Assembly (NCBI RefSeq): GCF_921293095.1
Contig: NC_060257.1
Location: forward strand, 54,348,968 to 54,412,967
DNA: 64,000 bases
Reading direction: 5' to 3'
From: Ischnura elegans
Taxonomy: Eukaryota > Arthropoda > Insecta > Odonata > Coenagrionidae
Of this stretch, positions 63,326 through 64,000 are shown piece after piece. Positions within the stretch are counted from its first letter, which is position 1. Every line of letters begins with the position of its first letter. The notes beneath the pieces are model-generated. The model had not been told where the DNA came from. It saw only the letters and a program-made list of their open reading frames with translations, and did not search any database. The translations under genes were made by a program, and so were the position numbers.

Positions 63326-64000
63326 GTAAGTTCATATAAATCATGCGGGAGTTTTTTGGTCTTTCAAGTGATAATAACTGTATACTTACACAACTTATGG
63401 TAATCATATGCAAATCATGTAGCCACCAAGAGAGAGTTATTTTTTCGCATGCCCATAACCGATGCTAAAGACTTCACTTTGTTAAATAATATCAAAATTT
63501 TGCAAAGCGGACTGTATTTCTACAGTTCACAACTTTCACTATGGTATCAAAAATTACTCTGGAAATTAGAGTTTATTACTCAAAATAAGATTTCAATGAC
63601 TAAAGTAACGCACCTCAAATCCCTCCAATAGTACTAAACCTAAAATGTCATGAAAATTAAGGTAATAACTAAGAGGCAGAATTTTTAATCTATTCAAATT
63701 GATTTATTTATTTATTTATTTCCTTACGATAAACGAGTAAATTCTAACCTTTAAAACGATTTTTTTTTTTTCAAAAAAATTTTACTCTACCCAACATAAG
63801 CCATTGCCGCAAAATGTACTTTCCTACACAACAGGGAAAAAATACAGGTTCAATTATGAATTCAACCGACTACGATTTCAACAAAATAACATAAATATAA
63901 ATTGAAAATGACAAAATGTGTTAAAAACCAAGGAAAAAATAAATGTTTGGAATATAGGAAGCGAAATTTCATTTCTGTTTAGCGATTCCGGATGGAACAG
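63326..64000 (+). other. Trypsin D intron 2, partial
   Basis: AT-rich, with a (TTTA)n microsatellite at about 63704-63720. No next exon is seen before the window ends. Confidence 0.6.

Overview
The window is AT-rich eukaryotic nuclear DNA, most likely from an insect (inferred). The genes have GT-AG introns, small exons, TATA boxes with a TCA-type initiator, and AATAAA signals. The spaces between them are crowded with hAT, mariner, pogo-like, LINE, Penelope-like, SINE and LTR relics. No prokaryotic or CRISPR feature is seen. The species cannot be named from sequence alone.

Host genes with a clear function: four plus-strand genes for secreted trypsin-type serine proteases. Copy A (1634-3905) enters from the left edge with only its last four exons. 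Copy B (11677-16913) and copy C (27995-35449) are complete, with seven exons of 46, 86, 89, 139, 114, 135 and 147 bases and 251-residue products. Copy D (61026-63325) runs off the right edge after two exons. All share intron positions and phases. A and B differ at only about nine exon sites and have alignable introns, so they are a recent tandem duplicate; C and D are older. Each has or implies a short signal peptide, a Lys-Ile-(Val/Ile)-Gly-Gly activation site and, where visible, the His/Asp/Ser triad with an Asp at the bottom of the S1 pocket. Together they look like a digestive trypsin cluster (inference).

Layout: 1-3905 trypsin A; 5944-8787 a hAT transposon with 8-base target duplications and a relic nested inside; 8917-9166 a foldback MITE; 11677-16913 trypsin B with SINE, LINE-tail and GC-rich insertions in its introns; 17519-25616 a transposon graveyard (pogo-like MITE, broken mariner, Penelope-like relic split by a hAT MITE, second hAT copy); 26764-27627 another hAT-like element; 27995-35449 trypsin C, whose introns hold SINEs, a LINE fragment, MITEs and a very young polyadenylated retrocopy; 35885-36230 a foldback with Penelope-like ends.

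The most novel part is 41600-58060. It contains repeated units of an unrecognised duplicated gene family (short ORFs at 42481-42885 and 56884-57291, 43138-43305 and 57824-58054, plus shared downstream blocks). One unit was split by a fossil LTR retrotransposon that itself carries a hAT insertion. 58060-60960 holds no recognised gene. Trypsin D follows.
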